Shown: positions 8,797-18,458, counted from the stretch's first letter. The stretch is DNA of 64,000 nucleotides from an uncultured Alphaproteobacteria bacterium (GCA_944393695.1 CALYAY010000004.1:38077-102076); one strand, 5' to 3'. Notes: a model not told the origin generated them from the letters alone. A program made the numbers and translations.

Positions 8797-9390
8797 TTAT
8801 TTTTTGCTGAGAAACGCCGACCCCTTCAGACAATAACGCCATGGCTTGTCTTTATAATCCTCCGCATAATCAATTCCCACCCGGGCTCTCGTTTCAAAAG
8901 CGCAGTTTTCTTTTCTGGGCGAAATCCACAATTCATTTCCCCTCAGATCCATGCCGTTGCAGCTTCGGTCAATTCCCAAAGCCTGGCAAATTTTTCCGGG
9001 CCCCGTCGTCAGATTACGCAACTCATGACAATTCCGCCGCTTTTCCATCACCTCAATTCCGGCCGCCGGTTCCAGCCCGCGGATAAGAATGGCATTGGCC
9101 ACACCCGTCTCATTCACCACCACATTAAATTGATTATGCATTCCGTAAACAAAAAACACATAAGCCGTTCCGCCCGACCCGAACATCGGCGCATTACGGG
9201 CGGTTTTCCGATTCTGATAAGCGTGACAGGCCTTATCTTCCGCCCCGATATAAACTTCCAGCTCCGTAATTTTTCCTGCCGTAAACTCACCGCCGAGATT
9301 AGAACACAAATAAGCCCCGAGCAAAACTTCCCCGGCAATTTCAAACGGATCTCGCAAATAATCTTCCGGACGCAGTCTCTCTTCAAACAT
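8797..9390 (-). CDS. DNA-3-methyladenine glycosylase (AAG/MPG family)
   Basis: A base-excision repair enzyme that removes alkylated purines. Family signatures are DYLRDPFEIAGEVLLGAYL near the N-terminus, ITELEVYIGAEDKACHA (catalytic Glu and the water-coordinating region), GTAYVFFVYGMHNQFNVV, NAILIRGLEP and LTTGPGKICQALGI. The length (about 197 aa) is normal. The start is put at the ATG at 9390, preceded by GAGAAAGGG; the longer reading from 9432 would begin inside the hairpin that follows the cold-shock gene and is rejected. Confidence 0.92.
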   Translation of the reverse strand: MFEERLRPEDYLRDPFEIAGEVLLGAYLCSNLGGEFTAGKITELEVYIGAEDKACHAYQNRKTARNAPMFGSGGTAYVFFVYGMHNQFNVVVNETGVANAILIRGLEPAAGIEVMEKRRNCHELRNLTTGPGKICQALGIDRSCNGMDLRGNELWISPRKENCAFETRARVGIDYAEDYKDKPWRYCLKGSAFLSKK

Positions 9391-9412
9391 CCCTTTCTCA
9401 CCACCAAACACA

Positions 9413-9450
9413 AGAAGCACCCTGATATTCAAGGTGCTTCTTTTTTTAGC
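9413..9450 (-). terminator. Hairpin after the cold-shock gene
   Basis: An inverted repeat GAAGCACC ... GGTGCTTC (8-bp arms) immediately follows the csp stop codon. On the minus strand the tail is only a mixed T/G run; on the plus strand it is a run of seven T. It may act as a terminator for csp or as an mRNA-stabilising hairpin. Confidence 0.55.
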
Positions 9451-9458
9451 CTTTCAAA

Positions 9459-9662
9459 CTACGCTTTCTGCAGATTTCCTGCCGAAGCCCTGCCTTTCTC
9501 ATCAATCAGCTCATAAGCAATGCGGTCATTCTCATGCAATGTCTTCAAACCGGCTTTGGTTACGGCCGAAATATGCACAAACACATCGGCACCACCGTTA
9601 TCCGGTTGAATAAATCCATAACCTTTTTTGTTGTTAAACCATTTAACTGTTCCTGTTGTCAT
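9459..9662 (-). CDS. Cold-shock domain protein (CspA family)
   Basis: A 67-residue single-stranded nucleic-acid-binding protein. It begins MTTGTVKWFNNKKGYGFI with the RNP1 motif KGYGFI and then RNP2 VFVHIS; the five-strand OB fold ends in YELIDEKGRASAGNL. Such proteins melt RNA structure at low temperature or act as general RNA chaperones. The roughly 200 bases upstream (9663-9859), before mutL, contain no gene and could hold the long leader common in this family; no specific element was identified there. Confidence 0.95.
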   Translation of the reverse strand: MTTGTVKWFNNKKGYGFIQPDNGGADVFVHISAVTKAGLKTLHENDRIAYELIDEKGRASAGNLQKA

Positions 9663-9859
9663 ATTTTTAATCCTTTAAAAACAGGGTTTCGCGACATCTT
9701 GTTAAAGCAAAACCTTAACCGATGTAATAACTTTTCTCTAGGTGGGGTGTCTTAAAATTTTAGAAATACAAAACAATTAAGTCTTAAACCACAGAGCTTG
9801 GCTATTCACTTTTCATAATACTCCGCCGCTCCCAAATAGCAAGTAAATAAAAATTTTTA

Positions 9860-11698
9860 TCAGCGTTCAAAAAGCTTTTCGATATTTTTCAGCTTCAATT
9901 CCACATAAGTCGGCCGTCCGTGGTTGCATTGTCCCGAATGTTCGGTTCGCTCCATTTCCCGCAACAAATGGTTCATCTCTTCAATATTCAGCCGTCTTCC
10001 CGCCCTCACGGATCCGTGGCAGGCCATCGTCGCACAAATCAGGTGCAGCTTTTTGCTCAGAGAATATTCCTTGCCCCATTCCGCCATTTCTTCTGCCAGA
10101 TTATGAACCAGCGCCTTCACGTCAATATCCCCCAACAGGGCCGGAATCTCCCGCACGATTACTGCCGTTGAGCCGAATTCTTCCACAACCAGCCCCAGCT
10201 GTTTCAGATTTTCCGCAGCCTCCAGAATACGCAGCTTATCTCCCGCCGGCAAATCCACCACTTCCGGAATCAGCAGCATCTGCGTTGCCACATGCTGCTC
10301 GTTCATCAGGATTTTTTTCAGCTTCTCCATCACAATCCGCTCATGCGCCGCATGCTGGTCGACAATAACAATGCTGTCCTCATTCTGGGCAATGATATAA
10401 GTATCATGAAATTGCGCCTTGGCCAGCCCCAGATACCCGACATTTTCAACATCGTCATTCATTTCCTGAGGCAAATCCTCCGCGGGCACAACTTCGGTTT
10501 TAACCGAATAAACCCGCTCCAATTCCGGCAAAACCGCCTGCCGGTGCGGCCTCGGCATAATACTCTGAAAGAAAGGACGAACCGGATTTTGCACATGTTC
10601 CTGCAAAATTGCAACATCATCCACATTCCCGGCCGCTTCATTTCCGACGGCTGCCGCATTCAGCAAATCCGCAACATCAACCGTTTCCGCCGATCGAGAC
10701 GACCCCAGGCTCAAAACATGTCTGATAGCACTCACCAGCAGCCCGCGTACCAGCGAATTGTCATAAAAACGAACCTCTGCCTTTGTCGGATGCACATTCA
10801 CATCCACATACGCCGGATTAATATCAAAAAACAAGGCACACAAAGGATACCTGTTGGAAGCCAGAACATCCTGATAAGCTCCCCGAATAGCACCCAGCAA
10901 AAGTTTGTCTCGCACCGGACGATTGTTCACAAACAAATACTGCGACAAAGAATTAGCTTTATTCAATGTCGGCAACGAAACAAAACCGCTGATCCGTAAA
11001 CCGTCCTTTTCGGCATTAACCGGCAGCGAATTTTCGCCAAACTCACGTCCCATCACTTCCGACAGCCGCTTAAGCCGGGCATCAAATAATTCCCCCTGAC
11101 AGGCATTAAGCGCGATTTTTTTCTTATTATCCACCGTCAGATAAAAAGAAATATGCGGATTAGCCATTGCAATACGGTTCAGCATATCCGCGCATTGGTT
11201 AGCTTCTGATAAATTAGACTTCAAAAACTTCAGCCGCGCCGGTGTGGCATAAAACAAATCCCGGACTTCGATTCTTGTCCCGCAGGGATAAGCTGTCGGC
11301 TCAACCTCGCTTTTAACCCCGCCGTCCACCTCTATTTTCCAGGCATTTTCCGCACCTTTTTCCCGTGAAATGACACACATTCTCGCCACTGAGGCAATAG
11401 AAGGCAGCGCTTCCCCGCGAAATCCCAAAAAATTGATATTAAACAAATCATCATCCGGCAGTTTGGAAGTCGCATGCCTCTCCACGGCCAGCGACAATTC
11501 TTCCCGGCTCATGCCTTTTCCGTTATCTGCCACCGCAATCAGACTTTTTCCGCCGTCAACCAGCGTCACTTCCACCGACGTCGCTCCCGCATCAATGGAA
11601 TTTTCCACCAGTTCCTTAACCACGGAGGCCGCCCGTTCAATAACCTCGCCGGCGGCAATCTGATTAACCAATGTCGATGGCAGAATACGGATGGACAT
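9860..11698 (-). CDS. mutL: DNA mismatch repair protein MutL
   Basis: The N-terminal GHKL ATPase shows ELVENSIDAGA, VADNGKGM and GFRGEALPSIASV; the transducer domain follows (NNRPVRD, DVNVHPTKAEVRF). The C-terminal dimerisation domain contains DQHAAHERIVME, fitting the DQHA-x2-E-x4-E endonuclease motif, and CHGSVRAG, so this is probably an endonuclease-type MutL, as in bacteria lacking MutH. A good ribosome site (AAGGTGAG) precedes the ATG. It starts 4 bases after the pgi stop codon and is the last gene of the operon that begins with lspA. Confidence 0.97.
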   Translation of the reverse strand: MSIRILPSTLVNQIAAGEVIERAASVVKELVENSIDAGATSVEVTLVDGGKSLIAVADNGKGMSREELSLAVERHATSKLPDDDLFNINFLGFRGEALPSIASVARMCVISREKGAENAWKIEVDGGVKSEVEPTAYPCGTRIEVRDLFYATPARLKFLKSNLSEANQCADMLNRIAMANPHISFYLTVDNKKKIALNACQGELFDARLKRLSEVMGREFGENSLPVNAEKDGLRISGFVSLPTLNKANSLSQYLFVNNRPVRDKLLLGAIRGAYQDVLASNRYPLCALFFDINPAYVDVNVHPTKAEVRFYDNSLVRGLLVSAIRHVLSLGSSRSAETVDVADLLNAAAVGNEAAGNVDDVAILQEHVQNPVRPFFQSIMPRPHRQAVLPELERVYSVKTEVVPAEDLPQEMNDDVENVGYLGLAKAQFHDTYIIAQNEDSIVIVDQHAAHERIVMEKLKKILMNEQHVATQMLLIPEVVDLPAGDKLRILEAAENLKQLGLVVEEFGSTAVIVREIPALLGDIDVKALVHNLAEEMAEWGKEYSLSKKLHLICATMACHGSVRAGRRLNIEEMNHLLREMERTEHSGQCNHGRPTYVELKLKNIEKLFER

Positions 11699-11702
11699 CA
11701 GC

Positions 11703-13352
11703 TCACCTTCTGAAATTCTGCACCGCTTTAATCAGGGCGTTGGTCGAAGAATCATGATGCAGTTCATACACATTATTCTGCAACTCGGGCAAAATATTCA
11801 GTGCCAGTTTCTTACCCAGCTCAACCCCCATCTGGTCAAAAGAATCAATATTCCATATAATTCCCTGAACAAAAACCTTGTGCTCATACATCGCAATCAA
11901 TGCCCCCAGCGTATAGGGATCAACCTTTTTCAGCAAAATGGTATTGGACGGCCGGTTGCCGCTGAAACTCTTGAACTTTTTCAAAAACTCAATTTCTTCT
12001 TTGCTTTTTCCGGCCTTTTTCAATTCTTCGGCCGCTTCTTTAACCGTCTTTCCCTTCATCAGCGCTTCCCCCTGAGCCAAAACATTGGCCAGCAGAATTT
12101 CGTGATGATCGCCAATTTCATTATGCGAAATTGCCGGCACAATAAAATCGCAGGGCACAATTTCCGTTCCCTGATGAATCAGCTGGAAAAAGGAATGCTG
12201 CACATTAGTCCCCGCTCCGCCGAACAAAACCGGACCGGTATCATATTTCACTATTTCGCCGTTAATATCCACAAACTTTCCGTTTGATTCCATATCCAGC
12301 TGCTGCAGATAAGACGGCAGATATTGCAAATACTGATCATAAGGAATAACCGCATAACGATGAATTCCCATAAAATTATTATACCAGATACCCAACATCG
12401 CCAAAATCACCGGAATATTATGTTCCAACGGTGCTGTCCGAAAATGCTCGTCCATGGCATAAGCCCCGTCCAGCATCTTGTCAAAATTATCCATACCCAC
12501 CGCAATGGCCACTGACAACCCGATAGCCGACCACACCGAATAACGCCCGCCGACAAAATCCCAGAATTCAAACATATTTTCGGGATTAATACCAAATTTC
12601 TTAACTTCTTCCTCATTTGTCGACAAAGCCACAAAATGCTTGGCCACCGCCGGCTCACCCAAAGCATCCACCAGCCACTTGCGACAAGTCCGGGCATTTG
12701 TCAGCGTCTCAATTGTGGTAAAAGTCTTGGATGCCACGATAAACAGCGTCGTCTCGGGATCAAGCTTGTTCAAAACCTCGGCGCAGGCTGTTCCGTCAAC
12801 ATTGGAGATAAAATAACAGTTAATCCCCTTCATCCAATATTTCTTCAGTGCTTCCGTCACCATAAACGGCCCCAGGTCAGACCCGCCGATACCGATATTA
12901 ACGATATTAACCAGTTTCTTGCCCGTATGCCCCTTAAACCGGCCAAAACGAACATCCTCCGAAAAACGACGCATTTTGGCATACACCGCCTCTATCTCGG
13001 GCATAATATCCCTGCCGTTCACCAACACCGGCTTTCCGCTGCGGTTGCGCAAAGCCGTGTGCAACACCGCCCGGTTCTCGGTAATATTGATCTTGTCACC
13101 ACGGAACATAGACTTTATTTTATCTTCCAGCCGGCGCTCTCTGGCCAGATTCATCAAATACTCCATTGTCTTGGCATTAATCCTGTTTTTGGAATAATCC
13201 ACAATCATCGTATCCCCGAATTTTTCCGTAAACCGAGCCGCCCGTTCGGAATCTCTGGCAAACAAATCGCGCATTTCCACTTTGCGAAAAGACTTATAAT
13301 GGCTCTTCAGCTTATGCCATGCTTTTGACTTGTTTACCAATCTGCTGAACAT
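11703..13352 (-). CDS. pgi: Glucose-6-phosphate isomerase
   Basis: Interconverts glucose-6-phosphate and fructose-6-phosphate in glycolysis. The phosphate-binding loop NIGIGGSDLGP, the SIS-type VASKTFTTIETLTNA, and the family signature GTNVQHSFFQLIHQGT with its catalytic Glu/His region are all present; the C-terminus contains SFDQMGVELGK with the catalytic Lys. The 549-aa length is the long bacterial type. AAGGAGG precedes the ATG. Its position between two M16 peptidases and mutL is metabolically unrelated. Confidence 0.97.
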   Translation of the reverse strand: MFSRLVNKSKAWHKLKSHYKSFRKVEMRDLFARDSERAARFTEKFGDTMIVDYSKNRINAKTMEYLMNLARERRLEDKIKSMFRGDKINITENRAVLHTALRNRSGKPVLVNGRDIMPEIEAVYAKMRRFSEDVRFGRFKGHTGKKLVNIVNIGIGGSDLGPFMVTEALKKYWMKGINCYFISNVDGTACAEVLNKLDPETTLFIVASKTFTTIETLTNARTCRKWLVDALGEPAVAKHFVALSTNEEEVKKFGINPENMFEFWDFVGGRYSVWSAIGLSVAIAVGMDNFDKMLDGAYAMDEHFRTAPLEHNIPVILAMLGIWYNNFMGIHRYAVIPYDQYLQYLPSYLQQLDMESNGKFVDINGEIVKYDTGPVLFGGAGTNVQHSFFQLIHQGTEIVPCDFIVPAISHNEIGDHHEILLANVLAQGEALMKGKTVKEAAEELKKAGKSKEEIEFLKKFKSFSGNRPSNTILLKKVDPYTLGALIAMYEHKVFVQGIIWNIDSFDQMGVELGKKLALNILPELQNNVYELHHDSSTNALIKAVQNFRR

Positions 13353-13392
13353 ATTTCCTCCTTGTTACATTTCACTTTCTAAAACCGTTAAC

Positions 13393-14793
13393 TTATTTTC
13401 CCAGACTGACCCACACCGGTTGTCCGGCTCCGAAATATTTCTTTGCCGCCTCATTAACCTGTTCGGTCGTTACTGCCTCCACATAACTGTTGCGTTTTTG
13501 CAGAAAATCAATACCGAGTTTTTCCCGCTGCATAGCGGCCAAAATGGCAGAAATATTCGCAATTGAAGCAAAACGAAGGTTATAAGATGCCGTCAGGTAT
13601 TTCTTCGCCGCTTCAACTTCCTCGTCACTGACACCTTCCTCGGCCATCCTCTGCCACTCTCTGCCCACAATTTCTTTCACCCGCGCAAACTTGTCAGGCG
13701 TTGCGGAGAAACCGCCGCGGATAAGTGCCGCATCGTCTTTCAGGCTCAGATAAGAATATATGCCGTAAGTCAAAGCCTCATCCTCCCGGGCCGCCAGAGA
13801 TAAACGCGATGTCAGTCCCTGCCCGCCGAAAATCTGATTGGCAATATACAGCGGATAAAAATCCGGATTATTCCGGGCCGTCCCCTCCGCGGCAAAAATG
13901 GCAATATCCTGAGCCAAGTCACGGGGAATAACTTTCTCCCGTCCGTCAAAATGAGCTTTCGCATCCTCATTTGCCGTTTTTTTGCCTTTTTCGGGCAGAG
14001 CCCCGAAAACTCTATCCAGCATTTTCAAAGCCTCCTGCTTTGAAATATCACCGGCAATTCCCACAATCAGACGGTCTTTGGTCAAACTTTCCCGCACCCT
14101 GCGTTGCAAAACATCCCGATTAATCCTGACAATATCTTCAGCCCGTCCCAAACTGTTTCGTCCGTAAGGATGCGCCCCGAATATCTCTTGACGCCACAAC
14201 TGTTCCAAAACACTGTCGGGATATTCTTTCTGTCTTTCCAACACGGCCAGCATCTGTTGTTTAACCAATTCGGTTTTCTTCGAATCAAACCTCGGTTCCG
14301 TCAACACCGTTCTTAAAAGTTCAAAAGCCTCTTTCTGATTTTCTTTAAGGGTCAGCAGACTCCCTGACACATCGTCATCATCCGCGGCAAAAGAAATACT
14401 TATTGCCTTATCTTCAAGAATTTCCTTAAATTCCCGACTGTCCAAATCCCCGGCACCTTCCGTCATCAGCGCCGCTGTCACATGAGCCAGCCCCTCTTTA
14501 CCTCTTTGGTCGAAAGAAGCCCCTGCTTTCTGAAAAAGGAAATAAACGCTGATAATCGGATTGGTTCTTTCTTCCATATAATAAGCTTTTATCCCTTTCC
14601 GTGAAACCAACTCCTCAACATTTGTCTCAAACCCCGCTCTCTTCAGACGGGAATTTTCCACCAGATAATCTGCGTCAAATCCCGAATTGAACAATCCTCT
14701 GTACCATGTCCCGAAAGTAACCGCGGCAGCAATCAGCAGCAAGATAATAATCCGCCCGGCATTGCTTTTCTTATAATACGAACGTCTGCGCAT
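13393..14793 (-). CDS. M16 family peptidase-like protein, non-catalytic partner
   Basis: An exported or membrane-anchored protein: the N-terminus (RRRSYYKKSNAG) is basic and is followed by a hydrophobic stretch (IIILLLIAAAVTFGTWY). Two M16 domains follow. Where active M16 enzymes have HxxEH this one reads GLAHVTAALMTEGAG, so the zinc site is lost. The second half retains the family's GGQGLTSRLSLAAREDEALTY pattern. Paired with the catalytic M16 gene two bases upstream, it most likely forms a heterodimer like mitochondrial processing peptidase or the active/inactive M16B pairs of other proteobacteria. Confidence 0.88.
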   Translation of the reverse strand: MRRRSYYKKSNAGRIIILLLIAAAVTFGTWYRGLFNSGFDADYLVENSRLKRAGFETNVEELVSRKGIKAYYMEERTNPIISVYFLFQKAGASFDQRGKEGLAHVTAALMTEGAGDLDSREFKEILEDKAISISFAADDDDVSGSLLTLKENQKEAFELLRTVLTEPRFDSKKTELVKQQMLAVLERQKEYPDSVLEQLWRQEIFGAHPYGRNSLGRAEDIVRINRDVLQRRVRESLTKDRLIVGIAGDISKQEALKMLDRVFGALPEKGKKTANEDAKAHFDGREKVIPRDLAQDIAIFAAEGTARNNPDFYPLYIANQIFGGQGLTSRLSLAAREDEALTYGIYSYLSLKDDAALIRGGFSATPDKFARVKEIVGREWQRMAEEGVSDEEVEAAKKYLTASYNLRFASIANISAILAAMQREKLGIDFLQKRNSYVEAVTTEQVNEAAKKYFGAGQPVWVSLGK

Positions 14794-14795
14794 TA

Positions 14796-16109
14796 TTAAT
14801 CCTTATCCTCCGGCAGCAAAAATCCCTGAACATATCCGCCATTCAAAAGCTGGGCCGCCGCTTTCCTCACATCCGTCAGCGAAACCGCCTCAATGGCTTT
14901 GTCATAATTTTTTACATCTTCCAGACTCATGCCTCCGCTCAGCAGACTTCCGGCAATCTCCGCCGCATCGGCAGGATTGTCCTTCAGATAAATAATTCCG
15001 GCCAACATCTGTTTTTTCGCCTTTTGCAAAGCTTCTGCATCAAAAGCCGCTATTGCCTCCCGCAAAGCCTCATCCAGATCCTTTTCAAAAACCTCCGGAT
15101 GATCAGTCAGGGCCGAAAGGACAAACACTGCATAACTCCTTGACGCCAAATCATACCCGGCCGCAACCGAAACCGCACTTTTTTCGTCTTCAACCAACCG
15201 GCGGTACAATTGCGAAGTATCTCCGTCTCCCAGATATTTTGCCAACACCGTCAAAGCCAGAGCCTGATTCTTATCCTGGGCATAAGACGGCACCACATAA
15301 TACCGAACCATCCGGGACACATTAATCTGCGGCATTTTCATTAAAGTTTTACTTGAACGGAAGCCTTTAAATTCAGGAAATTCAATTCTTTTTCCTGTTT
15401 CTTTCCTTTCCGCACCGCCAAAATACTTTTCGGCCAGATCCTTGGCCTCCGCCGTAGTAATATCCCCGGAAAGAATCAAAATCGCATTGTTCGGAGCATA
15501 ATAACGTCCGTAAAAATCCTCTGCATCCTTTTGACTTAACTGCAAAATCTCCTCCGGCGTTCCCGTAATCGGACGGGCATAAGGATGTTCTTGCCACAAG
15601 TTGCGCTGCATAACCTCACTGAAATAAGCCGTCGGATTGTTTTCCACCACCTGCATTCTCTCCTGAAACACAATATCGCGTTCTTTTTCAAAAGTTTCCG
15701 GTGTAATCTTCAAACCCGACATCCGATCAGCTTCCAGAAACATGGCCAACTCCAGCCGGCTGACATCCATAAACTCATGATAAACCGTCACATCGCGGGA
15801 AGTAAAAGCATTCATGGAACCGCCGTTTTCCGTAATCAGGCGGTTAAACTCCCCGTCCTTAACCTCTTCGGTACCGCGAAACATCAAATGTTCCAGCAAA
15901 TGAGCCACACCGCCCTTTCCCGGCGCCTCATCAACACTTCCGACATTATACCAGACCATCTGCTGCACAATCGGCGCCTTATGATTGGGAATCACAACCA
16001 CCCGCAAACCGTTATCCAGAAAAAACTCTTCCGCCTCAAACAACCTGGCTTCGGCAGCTCCCGTCCCGGCCAGCCACAAGAAAGCCAGCAGCCGTAAAAA
16101 CTTGCCCAT
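14796..16109 (-). CDS. M16 zinc peptidase (insulinase/PqqL-like), secreted
   Basis: A periplasmic peptidase with a signal peptide (LRLLAFLWLAGTGAAEA). The inverted zinc motif HLLEHLMF is present, with the downstream Glu expected about 76 residues later in the first M16 domain; the second, inactive domain contains DGDTSQLYRRLVEDEKSAVSV. Together with the adjacent inactive partner it should form a clamshell protease for unstructured peptides. AAGGAAC precedes the ATG, and the gene lies 10 bases after the BamF-like lipoprotein. Confidence 0.93.
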   Translation of the reverse strand: MGKFLRLLAFLWLAGTGAAEARLFEAEEFFLDNGLRVVVIPNHKAPIVQQMVWYNVGSVDEAPGKGGVAHLLEHLMFRGTEEVKDGEFNRLITENGGSMNAFTSRDVTVYHEFMDVSRLELAMFLEADRMSGLKITPETFEKERDIVFQERMQVVENNPTAYFSEVMQRNLWQEHPYARPITGTPEEILQLSQKDAEDFYGRYYAPNNAILILSGDITTAEAKDLAEKYFGGAERKETGKRIEFPEFKGFRSSKTLMKMPQINVSRMVRYYVVPSYAQDKNQALALTVLAKYLGDGDTSQLYRRLVEDEKSAVSVAAGYDLASRSYAVFVLSALTDHPEVFEKDLDEALREAIAAFDAEALQKAKKQMLAGIIYLKDNPADAAEIAGSLLSGGMSLEDVKNYDKAIEAVSLTDVRKAAAQLLNGGYVQGFLLPEDKD

Positions 16110-16119
16110 TATCAGTTCC

Positions 16120-16395
16120 TTATCTTGCCTTCACCGCTGTTTCCGCATTTTTCAAAAAACGGCGTTCGCCCTCGCTCAGATTCTTAACCCATTGCTTATT
16201 TTCCGCCTCCTGAGCCTTAGCCTGGCGGCTCACCGCCTTAACCCCGTATTCGGGAGGCAGCGACAAAGGCGCCCGCGACATAACCATAAATTCGTCGGGC
16301 GATTCCTTGGCCAGTCCCATCTTGGTTTTAGACAGTGAACAACCGCAGAGAACCCCGGCCGCAACTCCGACCAAAACTAAAGCTTTAAGCATCTT
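16120..16395 (-). CDS. BamF-type lipoprotein (DUF3035)
   Basis: A small outer-membrane lipoprotein: from the ATG at 16395 it starts MLKALVLVGVAAGVLCGCS with lipobox VLCGC. The segment PDEFMVMSRAPLSLPPEYGV is the signature of DUF3035, known in Alphaproteobacteria as the BAM-complex accessory lipoprotein BamF. The start is chosen because GGAAGG lies six bases upstream; it overlaps the end of lspA by 11 bases, indicating coupled translation. Longer in-frame readings begin at 16413 or 16437. Confidence 0.78.
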   Translation of the reverse strand, partial: KMLKALVLVGVAAGVLCGCSLSKTKMGLAKESPDEFMVMSRAPLSLPPEYGVKAVSRQAKAQEAENKQWVKNLSEGERRFLKNAETAVKAR

Positions 16396-16864
16396 TACCT
16401 TCCTTTTTTTCATATTTGTGAAACAAACTTTCCGCAATAATCATGACCGCCCCGATGCAAATAAAACTGTCCGCAATATTAAACGCCGGCCAATGACCGC
16501 TGCCGATATGAAAATCCAAAAAATCAAACACCGCCCCGAAACACATCCGGTCAATAACATTTCCCAAAGCGCCGCCGACAACAAACCCCAGCGCCACCTG
16601 CAGAAAAACATTCTTTTCCCGGCTCATCCAATACAGCAGATAAGCCACAATCATTATCGACAACGCCGACAGAAGCACTATTCCCAAAATACCGTGATTG
16701 TCAAACATCGAAAAACTCACCCCTGTATTCCATGCCGTAACCACGTTAAAAAAATCGTTAACCACGACAATACTCTGCCCGTCAAGCAAAACATCCCTAA
16801 CCAGAAACTTGCTCAGCTGATCGGCAACAAAAATAACAACGGCAGCAATAAGTCCTTTTCGCAC
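16385..16864 (-). CDS. lspA: Lipoprotein signal peptidase (signal peptidase II)
   Basis: An inner-membrane aspartyl protease that cuts prolipoproteins at the lipobox. Four hydrophobic segments are visible. The catalytic aspartates lie in ALGNVIDRMCFGAVFDFLDFH (GNxxDR motif) and FNIADSFICIGAV (FNxAD motif), and NTGVSFSMF is the conserved loop. The start codon is GTG, with GGGAGGAAG upstream. The very next gene encodes a lipoprotein. First gene of the operon ending with mutL. Confidence 0.95.
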   Translation of the reverse strand: MRKGLIAAVVIFVADQLSKFLVRDVLLDGQSIVVVNDFFNVVTAWNTGVSFSMFDNHGILGIVLLSALSIMIVAYLLYWMSREKNVFLQVALGFVVGGALGNVIDRMCFGAVFDFLDFHIGSGHWPAFNIADSFICIGAVMIIAESLFHKYEKKEGKDA

Positions 16865-16950
16865 AGGCTTCCTCCCAAAAAATTATGAGGCAATTATAAC
16901 GCTTTTTTGAACGATATAAAGCGAGAAATAATAAATATGCAGATGATTTT

Positions 16951-18378
16951 CTAAAAAAGCATCAGTTTCGCCAGCCCGAGAAAAAGAAAATAACCGCCGG
17001 AATCCGTCAACGCAATCAGGAATACTCCGGAAGACACCGCCGGATCAACTTTAAACTTGCTGAGAACCAGCGGAATCAATATTCCCGCCAGACTGGCAAT
17101 ACACAAATTACACAACATAGCTGCCGCAATCACCAGACTGAGCTCATGAAACGCCGGAAACATCAGCCAGGTTATTCCCGCAATCAGCCCGGCAAACAAC
17201 AAACCGTTCATCAACCCGACCATAAATTCCTTAAATATCATCTTAACCGTATTGCGCGACGTCAGCTCACGGGTCGCCAGCGCCCGGATAACCACGGCCA
17301 GGGTCTGATTTCCCGTAGTTCCGCCCATTGACGCCACAATCGGCATCAATACCGCCAGAACCGAAATCTGGGCAATAATCCCCTCAAACTCCCGCACCAC
17401 CGAAGCCGCCAGAAGAGTGGCAAACAAGTTGGTAATCAGCCACGGCACCCGCGATTTGAAAATATTGCCCACGGATTTATACACATCACCTTCTTCGGTT
17501 CCGGACAAATGCATAATATCTTCCGAAACTTCCTCATGGACAATATCCACCACATCGTCAATATTAATCACCCCGACCAGATGCCCCTTGTTGTCCACCA
17601 CCATTGCCGACATCCAGCCATATTCGCGAAACATATGCGCCACTTCTTCCTGATCGGTATAAGCGCTGACCGGAACCACCTCTCCGTCCATAATGGCGCT
17701 CAGCTTTTCCGTTCCTTTCGCCCGCAACAACTTGTCCAGAGTAATTTCTCCCGTCGGGCGCAACCGCTCGTCCGTCAGAAAAACCGTATAAAACTCATCA
17801 GGCAAATCCTCACTTTTCAACAAAAAATTCCGGGCATCTCTCACACTCCAGCTTTCCGGCATGCTGACAAACTCGCGCGACATAATACGCCCGGCAGAGT
17901 CTTCCGGATAATGCAGCGATGATTTAACCTGATGTTTCAACTCTGGCGACAACCGGCTGATAATCTGGCTCTGCTCCTCATCATCCATATGCTCCAGAAT
18001 TTCCACCGCATCATCGGAGTCTAATTCGTTAACGATGTTGACAATCTGATTCTCGTCCAGGCTCTCGATAACCTGCTCCTGAACCACCTCGTTCAATTCG
18101 GGAAATACGCCCGGATCGATATGATCACCCAAAATCTCAATCAGTTGTTTGCGTTCGTCAACATCCAAAACCTCAATAAGTTTGGCCAGATCATATTCAT
18201 CCAGTCCTTCGACTATTTTTCTGACATGAGATTTATCGTTTTCATTCAGGCCGATTAAGATAGAATTGACGATTTTCGGCCCCAGCCCCAAAATCTGAGG
18301 CTCCGCCTGCTTCTTTTTGGAATGTTTTTTATACTTTGATTTAAGAACGGGCTTATGTGCTTTAATACCTTTTTTCAT
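16951..18378 (-). CDS. mgtE: Magnesium transporter MgtE
   Basis: A homodimeric Mg2+ channel. The N-terminal acidic superhelical domain (about 40-160, including LDSDDAVEILEHMDDEEQ) and tandem CBS domains (about 160-290) form the cytosolic Mg2+ sensor; a linker helix and five transmembrane helices follow. The pore helix keeps the family pattern in PIVASMGGTTGNQTLAV, and the last helices carry DPAVSSGVFLIALTDSGGYF. A basic N-terminal tail (KKGIKAHKPVLKSKYKKHSKKK) precedes the domain. Strong ribosome site AAGGAGGG. A 13-bp perfect inverted repeat lies in the upstream leader. Confidence 0.95.
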   Translation of the reverse strand: MKKGIKAHKPVLKSKYKKHSKKKQAEPQILGLGPKIVNSILIGLNENDKSHVRKIVEGLDEYDLAKLIEVLDVDERKQLIEILGDHIDPGVFPELNEVVQEQVIESLDENQIVNIVNELDSDDAVEILEHMDDEEQSQIISRLSPELKHQVKSSLHYPEDSAGRIMSREFVSMPESWSVRDARNFLLKSEDLPDEFYTVFLTDERLRPTGEITLDKLLRAKGTEKLSAIMDGEVVPVSAYTDQEEVAHMFREYGWMSAMVVDNKGHLVGVINIDDVVDIVHEEVSEDIMHLSGTEEGDVYKSVGNIFKSRVPWLITNLFATLLAASVVREFEGIIAQISVLAVLMPIVASMGGTTGNQTLAVVIRALATRELTSRNTVKMIFKEFMVGLMNGLLFAGLIAGITWLMFPAFHELSLVIAAAMLCNLCIASLAGILIPLVLSKFKVDPAVSSGVFLIALTDSGGYFLFLGLAKLMLF

Positions 18379-18420
18379 AATCCCTCCTTACATCGTTAAA
18401 AAATTTCTTCTTCCTTTTAC

Positions 18421-18458
18421 TATGTTTATTTTCACATCAAAAGCCGAAAATAAACATA
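18421..18458 (-). promoter_or_regulatory. Perfect 13-bp inverted repeat in the mgtE leader
   Basis: TATGTTTATTTTC and its exact reverse complement are separated by 12 bases, about 43 bases before the mgtE start. There is no T run on the mgtE strand after it, so it is not an ordinary terminator. It could be an operator or an RNA hairpin controlling mgtE; it is far too short for an M-box riboswitch. Confidence 0.4.

Noticed and set aside
13393..14793. Second active M16 peptidase
   Set aside because: The zinc motif HxxEH is absent (GLAHVTAALMTEGAG), so it is listed as the non-catalytic partner.
15053..15325. Pro-rich open frame antisense to the M16 peptidase gene
   Set aside because: An antisense reading of a well-supported gene, with no ribosome site; the GC-skewed codons of the minus-strand genes open many such frames throughout the window.
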